The position numbers were made by a program, and so were the translations under genes. The notes under the pieces were generated by a model. It was not told the origin of the DNA. It saw only the letters and a list, made by a program, of their open reading frames with translations, and made no database searches. Source: CAZCZU01 sp964503475 (GTDB lineage: Bacteria; Pseudomonadota; Zetaproteobacteria; Mariprofundales; Mariprofundaceae). From it: a stretch of 43,697 nt of DNA. Below, piece after piece: positions 13,700 to 22,067 of the stretch (its first letter is position 1; each line of letters opens with the position of its first letter). The DNA lies in assembly GCA_964503475.1 (NCBI GenBank), contig CAZCZU010000021.1, positions 1 to 43,697 on the forward strand. The letters are read 5' to 3'.

Positions 13700-14907
13700 G
13701 CCTTGGAGGTCAACGCCTTGATGGTCTCCTGCACACGCTGACGCTGATAGGCCTCGACCACCTTGCGTACGGACGGGTACTTCTCAACGATGGCTGTAAA
13801 GGCTTCGCGGGTCAGCACCATCAGCTCGACGTCGTTCACCGCCACAACGGTGGCCGTACGCGGCTTGTCGGTCAGCAGGGCGACCTCGCCAAAAAAGGAG
13901 CCCACGCCCATATGGCCCAGGTCGATCTTTTTCGCCTTGTCCTTCATATCGCTGGTAAAGATATGCACTTCGCCGGAGCGGATCAGGAAGAAGCTGTCAC
14001 CCTTATCTCCCTCCTGCACGATCTCCGTCCCCTTCGGGAAGGATTGCAGCTCGAAACGGTCGGCCAGTGCCATGCGCGCCTCCGGCGGCACACCTTCGAA
14101 CACCGGCGTAATGGCCAGCACCCGGGCCAGAACACGGCGGGTATAGAAATCCTCGACCACCGCCTGGATGTTCGGATAGCGCTGCACCCATTCGTCGAAC
14201 GTCTTACGGTTGATCACCAGCACAGTGACATCGGTCTCGGCCACGGCGGCATCGTGATGCTGCCTGCGCCCCATAAAGGCGTGCTCGCCGAAGAAATCGC
14301 CCTCGCCCAGGCGCGAGAATGCGCGGCGCTGGCCATTGTCGAGCACCGCCTCCAGGCGCACGACACCCATACCGATCAGGTAGAGGCTGTCGCCGGAATC
14401 GCCGGCCGAGTAGATGGTGGAGTCGGCAGGAATATTCTCCAGCTCCAGTGAATCGATAAAGGCTTCCAGTTCGTCACCGGCGAGCCCGGATAGAAGCGGC
14501 GTACGCTCAAAGCTGAGTTTGGCCTTGTCCATGCCGCTGATTTCAGTGGCATGCAACTTGTCCTGCGGCGTCACCGTGGTGATGGCCCAGTCGTCGCCAC
14601 GCTCGCTGGAGAGGCGTTTCAGCTTCTCCTTGATCTCGGTACGGGCGCTGTCCAGGCGCAGGATAATCTTGTTGATGGCAATGGCCTGCACGACGAAGCC
14701 CTGCTCGGCATAGGTATTGGCAATGGTCATGTAATCATTGACCGCCCCGCCCGTATCACCGGTCTTTTCGCGCAGCTCGGCCACCTTGACGTGCGTGCGC
14801 AGATCGCTCGGATCGGCCTTGTGCAGTTCAACATAGGCATCCAGCGCCTGCTTGTACTTGCCTTCCAGCAGGGCCTTCTTCGCTTTCTTTCGCAACTCTT
14901 CGGACAT
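13696..14907 (-). CDS. TPR protein with two cyclic-nucleotide-binding domains
   Basis: 403 aa from ATG with AGAGGT upstream (a longer frame runs into lolC/E). The N-terminal helical repeats (about 1-90, ALLEGKYKQALDAYVELHKADP and similar) are TPR-like. Then come two cNMP-binding barrels, about 130-250 and 255-375, with GEGDFFGEHAFMG and GVGSFFGEVALLTDKPRTATV phosphate cassettes. The second keeps the FGE-x-AL-x6-R-[TA]-A pattern well; the first is degenerate (HHDAAV). No output domain, so a ligand sensor acting by protein contacts. Sits inside the lol operon between lolC/E and lolD with overlap to lolD; a link to envelope control is inference. Confidence 0.85.
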   Translation of the reverse strand: MSEELRKKAKKALLEGKYKQALDAYVELHKADPSDLRTHVKVAELREKTGDTGGAVNDYMTIANTYAEQGFVVQAIAINKIILRLDSARTEIKEKLKRLSSERGDDWAITTVTPQDKLHATEISGMDKAKLSFERTPLLSGLAGDELEAFIDSLELENIPADSTIYSAGDSGDSLYLIGMGVVRLEAVLDNGQRRAFSRLGEGDFFGEHAFMGRRQHHDAAVAETDVTVLVINRKTFDEWVQRYPNIQAVVEDFYTRRVLARVLAITPVFEGVPPEARMALADRFELQSFPKGTEIVQEGDKGDSFFLIRSGEVHIFTSDMKDKAKKIDLGHMGVGSFFGEVALLTDKPRTATVVAVNDVELMVLTREAFTAIVEKYPSVRKVVEAYQRQRVQETIKALTSKA

Positions 14908-14914
14908 AAGACCT

Positions 14915-16162
14915 CTATTCGTAGCGCAGTGCATCGGCCGGCGGCACATTGGCAGCCCGCCAGGCCGGGTAGAATGTCGCCAGCACACCCATCGTCAAAC
15001 TGACGACAACGACCACCGTAACAGAAACCGGATCGATGATCGACGGCACATGGTCGATATAATAAACATCGCCGGAGATAAAAGTCACGCCGGTTACCTT
15101 CTCGATCCAGCTCAGCAGTGCCCCCAGCTTCCAGGCGAGCAACAGGCCCAGTCCGGTACCGGCCAGGGTACCCAGGCCACTGAGCAGCGCCCCCATCATC
15201 AGGAAGATGCGCATCACCGAGGCGTGCGTGGCGCCAATCGTTTTCAGGATGGCGATCTCCTTGCGCCGCTCCATCACCACCATCACCAGCGATGAGAGCA
15301 TGTTGAACACCGCCACAGCCACAATCAGCGACAGGATAATCCCCATCACCAGCCGCTCCATCTCCAGCGCCTTGAAGAAGGATCGATGACGCTGTTTCCA
15401 GTCGCTGACCCAGGCATAAGCCGGCAACTTCATCCGCAGCTCTTCGGCCACCTGGCCCGCCTCGTCACGGTTCTGAAGGTGCAGTTCGATGCCCGTCACC
15501 CGGTCCCCCAGACGATTGAGCAGTTGCACGGCCCGCAGCGGTGTCACCACCAGGCCGATATCATATTCATAGAAACCGGAATCGAAGATGCCGACCAGGC
15601 GGAAGGCGCGCATGCGTGGTGCCATACCGGCCGGCGAGATGCCTCCGGTCGGCGAAACCAGGCGCAACTCGTCGCCCACCTCAACCCCCAGCTTGCGGGC
15701 CAGATCCTTGCCGATCACCACCTCGAACGGCGAGGCAGCATCCTCCTGCAGGAAACGGCCGGAGACGATATGGGCGGCCACATCCTTTTCGCGCGCCACA
15801 TCGACACCCTTGAGGATGGCACCGGCGGAACGGTTGGCGCGATTGATCAATACCTGGGTGGAGATATAGGGGGCCGCACGTTTGACCTCGGGCAGCGACT
15901 CGGCCTCTTTCAGCCAGGGCCGCCACTCGGCCAGTGTCTCTTCCGGCCCCTGGATATCGACATGCGAGGAGAAACCGAGAATCTTGTTCTTCAGCTCGGC
16001 ATCGAAGCCGTACATCACCGAGAGCACGACGATCAGGGCGGCGACACCGATAGCGACACCGATCGACGAGCTCCAGCCGATCAGGGAGACAAAGCGCTCA
16101 TCGCGGCTCGACTTCAGGTAGCGCCGGGCCAGCATAATCTCAAAACGCTTTGGCATCACCAC
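14915..16162 (-). CDS. lolC: Lipoprotein-releasing system permease LolC/LolE
   Basis: 415 aa from a GTG with GGAGGT six bases upstream (in-frame ATGs sit before and after it). Four TM segments: one near the N-terminus (VAIGVAALIVVLSVMYGF) and three at the C-terminus (starting near GIILSLIVAVAVFNMLSSLV), with a large periplasmic MacB-type domain between. Family hallmark MLARRYL near the start. As a single permease gene it is the LolC/E hybrid type (LolF-like), working as a homodimer; the symbol is therefore approximate. Confidence 0.9.
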   Translation of the reverse strand: MVMPKRFEIMLARRYLKSSRDERFVSLIGWSSSIGVAIGVAALIVVLSVMYGFDAELKNKILGFSSHVDIQGPEETLAEWRPWLKEAESLPEVKRAAPYISTQVLINRANRSAGAILKGVDVAREKDVAAHIVSGRFLQEDAASPFEVVIGKDLARKLGVEVGDELRLVSPTGGISPAGMAPRMRAFRLVGIFDSGFYEYDIGLVVTPLRAVQLLNRLGDRVTGIELHLQNRDEAGQVAEELRMKLPAYAWVSDWKQRHRSFFKALEMERLVMGIILSLIVAVAVFNMLSSLVMVVMERRKEIAILKTIGATHASVMRIFLMMGALLSGLGTLAGTGLGLLLAWKLGALLSWIEKVTGVTFISGDVYYIDHVPSIIDPVSVTVVVVVSLTMGVLATFYPAWRAANVPPADALRYE

Positions 16163-16237
16163 TAGTGCACCTCCGTGTACAGCCAACGCTTCGCCCCGGA
16201 GCCATGCTCGCAGCCCCTTACAGATCGGGAGAAAGCG

Positions 16238-17587
16238 TTACATCAGGTAGCGAAGATACAGATAAACGTGCGAGATGGCGATGGAGATCAGCATCAGCAC
16301 GAAGGCGTGCTTCAGAAACTGGACAAAGCTGATCGGATGGCCGGCACGCTGGGCGAATCCGGCCACGATCAGGTTGGCCGAGGCGCCGATCAGCGAACCA
16401 TTACCGCCCAGGCAGGCCCCCAGTGCCAGCGCCCACCACAATGGCCGCAGCGCCTCGTCGCCACCGAAGGTCGGCGCCATGCTCTCGATCAGCGGAATCA
16501 TCGTGGCCACGAACGGGATATTGTCGATCACGGCCGAGGCGATGGCCGAGACCCAGAGAATGGCCGCCGCCGTGGCGTTGAAATCGCCGCCGGTCAGCTT
16601 GAGCGTCTCTTCGGCCATCTTGCCGATCACACCGGTATGCTCGACACCGGTGACGATGACGAACAGGCCGACGAAGAAGAAGATCGTCGTCCACTCCACT
16701 TCGGCCATAATGCCTTCGTAGGCGTGGTCCTTGTCGTGCAGCGGTTCACCCCAGGTCTGCAACAGCAGCAACAGCGCCGCACCGAACATGGCGATCGTAG
16801 CCGGCTCCAGATGCAGGCTGTGCGAAAGGGTGAAGCCTGTGATCACCAGCCCCAGCACGAAGAGGCTCTTCTTGAGCAGCGGTACATCCTTGATCGCCTC
16901 GTTCTCGTCGAAGCGCATCACCAGGGCCCGATGCTCCTCGGTCGCCTTCAGGTCGCGCCCGAACATCAGCAATACGGCACCGATGGTTACCACCAGGATC
17001 AGCGGGATGATCGGGGCCAGATTAACCAGAAAATCGACAAAGCTCAGGTGCGCCTGCGATCCGATCATGATGTTGGGCGGGTCACCGATCAGGGTCGCCG
17101 TGCCGCCGATGTTGGAGGCCAGAATCTGGGCAAAGAGATAGGGGTACGGACGCACACCGAGCGCATCGGTGATCAGCAGCGTCACCGGCGCGATCAGGAG
17201 CACGGTGGTCACATTATCGAGAAAGGCGGAGAAGACAGCGGTTACCACCGAGAGCATCACCAGGATGCCGAGCGGCCGCGCATCGACCACCTTGGCCGCC
17301 TTGATGGCCACATACTGGAACATGCCGGTCTTCTGGCTGATGGCGACGATCACCATCATACCGGTGAGCAGGCCGATGGTATTGAAATCGATGCCGGCCA
17401 CAGCCTGCACCTGGGTAATGACACCGCAGAGAATCATCAGGCCGGCACCGAGCAGGGCCAGCACGGCACGGTTGAACTTCTCGGCCATGATGGCGCCATA
17501 GACGACCAGCAGCAGCGCTACCGCCACCCAGACCGGGTCAAAGCCGAAGATGACGCTGTTATGTGCGGCTTCCGTTACGTTATGCAT
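16238..17587 (-). CDS. NhaD/ArsB-family ion transporter
   Basis: 449 aa, about 12 TM helices. IT-superfamily repeats with SAFLDNVTTVLLIAPVTLLI and AVIDNIPFVATMIPLI, each containing the DN pair, and NIGGTATLIGDPPNIMIG / GGNGSLIGASANLIVAG, the substrate-site loops of NhaD, ArsB and related carriers. Sodium/proton antiport (NhaD-like) is most likely; anion export cannot be excluded. Its ATG lies within the end of the CBS-domain gene (8-bp overlap), so the two are expressed together and the CBS protein may gate it. Confidence 0.85.
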   Translation of the reverse strand: MHNVTEAAHNSVIFGFDPVWVAVALLLVVYGAIMAEKFNRAVLALLGAGLMILCGVITQVQAVAGIDFNTIGLLTGMMVIVAISQKTGMFQYVAIKAAKVVDARPLGILVMLSVVTAVFSAFLDNVTTVLLIAPVTLLITDALGVRPYPYLFAQILASNIGGTATLIGDPPNIMIGSQAHLSFVDFLVNLAPIIPLILVVTIGAVLLMFGRDLKATEEHRALVMRFDENEAIKDVPLLKKSLFVLGLVITGFTLSHSLHLEPATIAMFGAALLLLLQTWGEPLHDKDHAYEGIMAEVEWTTIFFFVGLFVIVTGVEHTGVIGKMAEETLKLTGGDFNATAAAILWVSAIASAVIDNIPFVATMIPLIESMAPTFGGDEALRPLWWALALGACLGGNGSLIGASANLIVAGFAQRAGHPISFVQFLKHAFVLMLISIAISHVYLYLRYLM

Positions 17588-18053
17588 CCCACGCCTCGTC
17601 CGCCTTGAACTCCTGCAGCTTGCGCAGCAGGTCGTTGGAGGAGATCACGCCGAGCAGGTGCATCTCTTCATCCGCCACCAGGGCATACTCGAAACGGTGC
17701 AGAGAAATAAGGGAAGCGGCCACGGAGAGCAGCGACTCGTCCGGACGCACGATGATCGGCTTCTCCAGCATCACATCCCCCACCTTGTGGTCGAGGATAC
17801 CGAGATAGTTCTTCTTCAGCAGGCCGAAGTCGGGAGCATAGGTCACCGAAGTCAGATCGCCGCTGCCAATGTAGGTCGGCACGATCTTCTCCAGCAGGCA
17901 GATGGCGCGCACCACGCCGAGGATTTTGTTGTCGCCATCGACCACCGGCAGCATGCGATGGTGCGATTCGCTAAGGATATCGAACACTTCGGAGATGGTC
18001 TGGTCCGGGCGACAGGTGACCACCGCCTCGGTCATGATCAGCTTGGCATACAT
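17580..18053 (-). CDS. CBS-domain protein
   Basis: 157 aa from the ATG that has GGAGG five bases upstream (in-frame GTG/ATG a few codons earlier lack a site). Two CBS motifs, about 1-60 (LIMTEAVVTCRPDQTISEVFDILSE...) and 90-150 (VMLEKPIIVRPDESLLSVAASL...GVISSNDLLRKL). CBS pairs bind adenine nucleotides and regulate transporters or enzymes. Overlaps the NhaD/ArsB gene, suggesting nucleotide-responsive control of that transporter. Confidence 0.85.
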   Translation of the reverse strand: MYAKLIMTEAVVTCRPDQTISEVFDILSESHHRMLPVVDGDNKILGVVRAICLLEKIVPTYIGSGDLTSVTYAPDFGLLKKNYLGILDHKVGDVMLEKPIIVRPDESLLSVAASLISLHRFEYALVADEEMHLLGVISSNDLLRKLQEFKADEAWDA

Positions 18054-18130
18054 GTCGCCCTCCATGGTCACGGCATTGGAACAGTTGCGGAGAAACTCTC
18101 CCCGAAGGGCCGGACGATCAAGTTAGCTGT

Positions 18131-18148
18131 GCGGGCCAAAAGGCCCGC
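18131..18148. terminator. GC-rich stem-loop after lysS
   Basis: GCGGGCC and GGCCCGC pair perfectly around AAAA, 20 bases beyond the lysS stop. No T-tract on either strand, so it is at best a weak terminator or an mRNA-stabilising hairpin. Confidence 0.45.
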
Positions 18149-18167
18149 CCTTCAGCAGCTTAGATCG

Positions 18168-19685
18168 TCACTCGGGCCGCATGTGCGGGAAGAGAAGAAC
18201 GTCGCGAATCGAGTGCTGGCCGGTCAGCATCATCACCAGACGGTCGACACCGATACCGACACCGGCCGCCGGCATCATGCCGTACTCCAGCGCACGCAGG
18301 TAATCCTCGTCCACCGGCGCGGCTTCCAGATCACCCGCCGCCTTGGCATTGGCCTGCTCCATGAAGCGGGCACGCTGGTCGTCCGGATCGTTCAGCTCCG
18401 AAAAGCCGTTAGCAATTTCCTTGCCAGCGATCATCAGCTCGAAGCGGTCGGTCACCCACGGCTCTTCCGGATTGCGGCGCGCCAGCGGCGACACATCGAC
18501 CGGGTAATGGGTCACGAAGGTCGGCTCGCTCAGGGTCGGCTCCACCAGCTCCTCGAACAGGGCGGCAAGATAATGCCCCGCTTTCCAGGTAATCAACGGC
18601 TTGAACTCCGGAATCTTCTGCAGGCAGATGGTGGCCAGCAGCGCCTTGTCTTTCGTGTGCCCTGCAAGGTCCGAGCACTTCTCGACCACGGCCTCGTCCA
18701 TGCGCAGGCGCCTGAACGGTTTCGAGAGGTCGATCTCGACACCGTCCCAGGTCAGTGTCGTATTACCGACACCCTCGGCCACACTGCGGATCAGCGCCTC
18801 GGTGGTATCCATGGCATCGTTGAAATCGGCATAGCCCTGGTAGAACTCGACCATGGTGAACTCGGGGTTGTGCGTCGCATCCAGCCCCTCGTTGCGGAAG
18901 TTTCGGTTGATCTCGAACACGCGCTCGAAACCACCGACCAGCAAACGCTTCAGATAGAGCTCCGGTGCGATACGCAGGTAGAGCTCCATATCGAGTGCAT
19001 TGTGGTGGGTAATGAACGGACGGGCGGCGGCACCACCGGGCTGCACCTGCAGCATCGGCGTCTCCACCTCCATGAAGCCCTTGTCCTCCAGGCCGCGGCG
19101 CAGCAGGGAGACGATGCGCGAACGGGTACGGAAGGTGTCGCGCGATTCGGGGGTCACCATCAGGTCGACATAGCGCTGACGGTAGCGGGTCTCCTTGTCC
19201 GACAGGCCATGCCACTTCTCCGGCAGCGGACGCAGGCACTTGGAGACCATCTCGATACGGGAGACCTTGACGGAGAGCTCACCGGTGCGGGTACGGAACA
19301 GCGTTCCCTCCGCCCCGACGACATCGCCCAGATCCCACTTCTTGGTCGGATTGTAGACCTCGGTACCCAGCGCATCGCGGTTCAAAAAGAGCTGGATGCG
19401 CCCTTCGCCGTCCTGAATCTGCACGAAGCTGGATTTGCCCATGACGCGGTGCGCCATGATACGGCCGGCCAGACGTACATGGACGCCCGCCTCTTCCAGA
19501 GCCTCGGCCTCCTGCTCGCCATACTCGGCGTGCAGGGCAGCGCTGACGTGCTCGGGACGCCAGCTGTTCGGGAAAGCGAAGCCCTCGCCGCGCATGCGCT
19601 CAAGCTTCTCGCGCCTGACGGCGATCTGCTCGGGCGTATCCTGTTGCGGCGCCTGTTCGGACTTGGGGGGTACCTTATCGGTCAT
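18168..19685 (-). CDS. lysS: Lysyl-tRNA synthetase, class II
   Basis: 505 aa, full length. OB-fold anticodon-binding domain (about 60-160), then class II motifs: motif 1 with RSRIVSLLRRGLEDKGFMEVETPMLQ, motif 2 FEINRNFRNEGLDATHNPEFTMVEFY, motif 3 GIGVDRLVMMLTGQHSIRDVLLFPHMRP. The N-terminal 20 residues are a polar extension. It lies 18 bp downstream of ndk on the same strand. Confidence 0.97.
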   Translation of the reverse strand: MTDKVPPKSEQAPQQDTPEQIAVRREKLERMRGEGFAFPNSWRPEHVSAALHAEYGEQEAEALEEAGVHVRLAGRIMAHRVMGKSSFVQIQDGEGRIQLFLNRDALGTEVYNPTKKWDLGDVVGAEGTLFRTRTGELSVKVSRIEMVSKCLRPLPEKWHGLSDKETRYRQRYVDLMVTPESRDTFRTRSRIVSLLRRGLEDKGFMEVETPMLQVQPGGAAARPFITHHNALDMELYLRIAPELYLKRLLVGGFERVFEINRNFRNEGLDATHNPEFTMVEFYQGYADFNDAMDTTEALIRSVAEGVGNTTLTWDGVEIDLSKPFRRLRMDEAVVEKCSDLAGHTKDKALLATICLQKIPEFKPLITWKAGHYLAALFEELVEPTLSEPTFVTHYPVDVSPLARRNPEEPWVTDRFELMIAGKEIANGFSELNDPDDQRARFMEQANAKAAGDLEAAPVDEDYLRALEYGMMPAAGVGIGVDRLVMMLTGQHSIRDVLLFPHMRPE

Positions 19686-19703
19686 GGATCTATCGGCCTC
19701 GTC

Positions 19704-20129
19704 TTAGCGGCTGTGGATGTCGAGGTCGCCGAAGAAGAAGGAGATCTCGATGGCAGCGTTCTCTTCCGAGTCGGAGCCGTGCACGGCGTTGGCGTCGATG
19801 GAATCGGCGTGATCCGCACGGATGGTGCCGGCCTCGGCCTCTTTCGGGTTGGTGGCGCCCATCAGCTGACGATTCAGGGCAACGGCATTCTTGCCTTCCA
19901 GCACCATGGCCAGGATCGGGCCGGAGCTCATGAACTCGCACAGATCCTTGTAGAACGGGCGCTCCTTGTGCACGGCGTAGAAACGACCGGCTTCAGAGTT
20001 GCTCAGCTGGGTCATACGGGTTGCGACAACGGAAAGACCGTTCTCCTCGAAACGACGGATAATGTCACCAATCACACCCTTGGCGACCGCATCCGGTTTG
20101 ATAATGGACAGTGTGCGTTGAACAGCCAT
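19704..20129 (-). CDS. ndk: Nucleoside diphosphate kinase
   Basis: 141 aa. Transfers gamma-phosphate between nucleoside triphosphates through the histidine in ANAVHGSDS (about 117). TLSIIKPDAVAKG at the N-terminus and RPFYKDLCEFMSSGPILAMVLEG are family signatures. AGGGG before the ATG. Probably co-transcribed with lysS. Confidence 0.97.
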   Translation of the reverse strand: MAVQRTLSIIKPDAVAKGVIGDIIRRFEENGLSVVATRMTQLSNSEAGRFYAVHKERPFYKDLCEFMSSGPILAMVLEGKNAVALNRQLMGATNPKEAEAGTIRADHADSIDANAVHGSDSEENAAIEISFFFGDLDIHSR

Positions 20130-20377
20130 TTGATTATCCCCTTTATGGAAAAGTCTGTATTTAAAACTGGGTCAGCCGCCATACAGGCAGCAATTCGCGC
20201 GGCATCCTAGAGCAGGGCATGGCAAATCACAACGCGACCGGGCCTTGCCCCTGTTGATTTTTCAGGAGCGGGTGGTTGGAAGGTGCCCGGCCACTTGAGG
20301 CATATAATCCGGAACAAGACACAAAACCAGCGACTTACATCGTTAACCTTGATGAACCCGCCCCTTGAAGCCGGCCA
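20130..20377. other. Intergenic region between mnmA and ndk
   Basis: 248 bp holding the ndk promoter and the mnmA 3' flank. A TATAAT at 20298-20303 faces rightward without a well-spaced -35 and without a gene to serve. No gene or convincing terminator seen. Confidence 0.4.
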
Positions 20378-21493
20378 CTATTCGACGATCGCCTCCACGA
20401 TACCGCCACCGAGCAGTTCATCGCCGCTGTAGAAGGCCGCCACCTGCCCGGGGGCCGTCGGTTTCTGGGCCTTGTCGAAGGCGAGCTCCAGCCCGCCATC
20501 CATGCGCCGCACATGGCAGGCTGCCGGGCGCGACTGGTAGCGCAGCTTGGCCTCGATCGCCTCACCCTCTGCAGGCTGGCGAATCCAGCTCACATCCCCC
20601 ACCCTCACCCGGTGGATCAGCGCCTCTTCGGGATGGGCCACCACCACGCGGGCCGTCACGCCATCGAGTGCGACCACATGCCAGGGGCCGTTGGAGAGGC
20701 CAAGGCCCTTGCGCTGCCCCAGCGTGTAGTGAGCAATCCCTTCGTGGCGGCCGAGCATGTTGCCCTCGCTATCGACGATATCGCCGGGCTTGAAGCCCGC
20801 CTCGGCTCCCTGCTGCTTCAAAAAACTGATGCGATCACCGGCCGGGATAAAGCAGATATCCTGGCTCTCGTGCTTCTCGGCCGTGGGCAGGTCGAAATGG
20901 CGGGCGATACGACGGGTATCCTCCTTCTCCAGCATACCGACCGGAAAGAGAATACGCTTTGCCTGTTCGCGGTTGGTGGTGGCCAGGAAATAGCTCTGAT
21001 CCTTCTTCGCATCGTTGCCCTTGTAGATGTGTACCCCGTCCTCCGCATCGATGCGGCGCACGTAGTGGCCGGTGGCGACATACTCGGCCTCCAGTTTATC
21101 GGCCGCCTCAAGCAGTGCTCCGAACTTTACGAAGCGGTTGCAGCGCTCGCAGGGGTTGGGCGTACGCCCCGTTTCGTAATCGTTGATAAAAGGATCGATG
21201 ACATCGCGCCGGAAGTTCTCGCGCATATCCATGGAATAGAACGGGATCCCCAGCCTGTCGGCCACGCGGCGGGCATCGTAGGAATCCTCCAGCGCACAGC
21301 AGCTGCCGTGCCGGCTCACCTCGTCGCGGTTGTAATCCCACACATGCAGGAAGACGCCGATCACATCGGCCCCGGCATCCTGCAGCAGGGCCGCCATCAC
21401 CGACGAATCCACCCCGCCGCTCATGGCAGCGATGACGCGCACGCCCTTCAGCTGCGACAGGTCGGGAAACAGTTCACGGATATCGGCGGACAT
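20378..21493 (-). CDS. mnmA: tRNA-specific 2-thiouridylase
   Basis: 371 aa. Makes s2U34 in Glu, Gln and Lys tRNAs. PP-loop SGGVDSSV (about 25-32), catalytic cysteine in RTPNPCERCN (about 108) and its partner in SQDICFIPAGD (about 206) are all present, with the C-terminal beta-barrel. Complete. Confidence 0.96.
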   Translation of the reverse strand: MSADIRELFPDLSQLKGVRVIAAMSGGVDSSVMAALLQDAGADVIGVFLHVWDYNRDEVSRHGSCCALEDSYDARRVADRLGIPFYSMDMRENFRRDVIDPFINDYETGRTPNPCERCNRFVKFGALLEAADKLEAEYVATGHYVRRIDAEDGVHIYKGNDAKKDQSYFLATTNREQAKRILFPVGMLEKEDTRRIARHFDLPTAEKHESQDICFIPAGDRISFLKQQGAEAGFKPGDIVDSEGNMLGRHEGIAHYTLGQRKGLGLSNGPWHVVALDGVTARVVVAHPEEALIHRVRVGDVSWIRQPAEGEAIEAKLRYQSRPAACHVRRMDGGLELAFDKAQKPTAPGQVAAFYSGDELLGGGIVEAIVE

Positions 21494-21573
21494 GCGCGAA
21501 GGCTACCCGCTCGGCCTTTGCTTCGCACTGACATAAAACATCCGGGCATATGCCGCCCGGTCGGTCGTTGCCA

Positions 21574-22044
21574 CTACTGCCGGAAGGTCTGGTGGCAGGT
21601 AATGCAGTACTGCATGGTGTTGTGGAGTGCATCGAGTGAAGCGTTGGTATCATGCTGCTTCAGCACCTCACCGAGATGATCCGCACTCTTGTGGAAGTTC
21701 AGGCCCAGTTCGCGGAAACGGTCGTTGCCGAACATGCTGCACATCTTCTGCATCTCGGGCGTCAACCCCAGGCGCTCATGAGCCACCTTCGCGGCTGCAT
21801 CGAATTTCTCCTCGCCGATCAGGGCGATGATCTCATCCACCGATTTGAGGTGATCGCGCATCATGGCCAGCTGGTTGTGGCGCATCGCAGGTGGCAGCCC
21901 CAATGAGATGCGCTGATCGCCCGGCTCCGCCCCCTTATCCGCCGTGCCACCGTGCATCATCGCATGATGCATCGGCATCTCCTCCGCAGCCTGAACAAAG
22001 GCCGGCATCAGTGCCGCCAGCATCAGTATCGCCATCCGTTTCAT
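21574..22044 (-). CDS. Class II (c'-type) cytochrome c
   Basis: 156 aa. Signal peptide (about 1-19, AFVQAA), a Met/His-rich segment after it, then a helical body and a single haem-binding CITCH at the very C-terminus (residues 149-153), the hallmark of four-helix cytochromes c' and c556. Periplasmic. A redox carrier or NO-binding role is typical of the family; the partner is unknown. It precedes nothing obviously respiratory; selO is immediately upstream (23 bp). Confidence 0.78.
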   Translation of the reverse strand: MKRMAILMLAALMPAFVQAAEEMPMHHAMMHGGTADKGAEPGDQRISLGLPPAMRHNQLAMMRDHLKSVDEIIALIGEEKFDAAAKVAHERLGLTPEMQKMCSMFGNDRFRELGLNFHKSADHLGEVLKQHDTNASLDALHNTMQYCITCHQTFRQ

Positions 22045-22067
22045 CGCATCTCTCCTGTCGTCCCCCG

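Noticed and set aside
17550..20210. 886-codon open frame on the plus strand
   Set aside because: It is antisense to nhaD-CBS-lysS-ndk and arises from GC-rich codon bias of those genes; His/Gln-rich, no domain.
20280..20310. Rightward promoter with TATAAT
   Set aside because: No -35 at usable spacing and only antisense DNA downstream.
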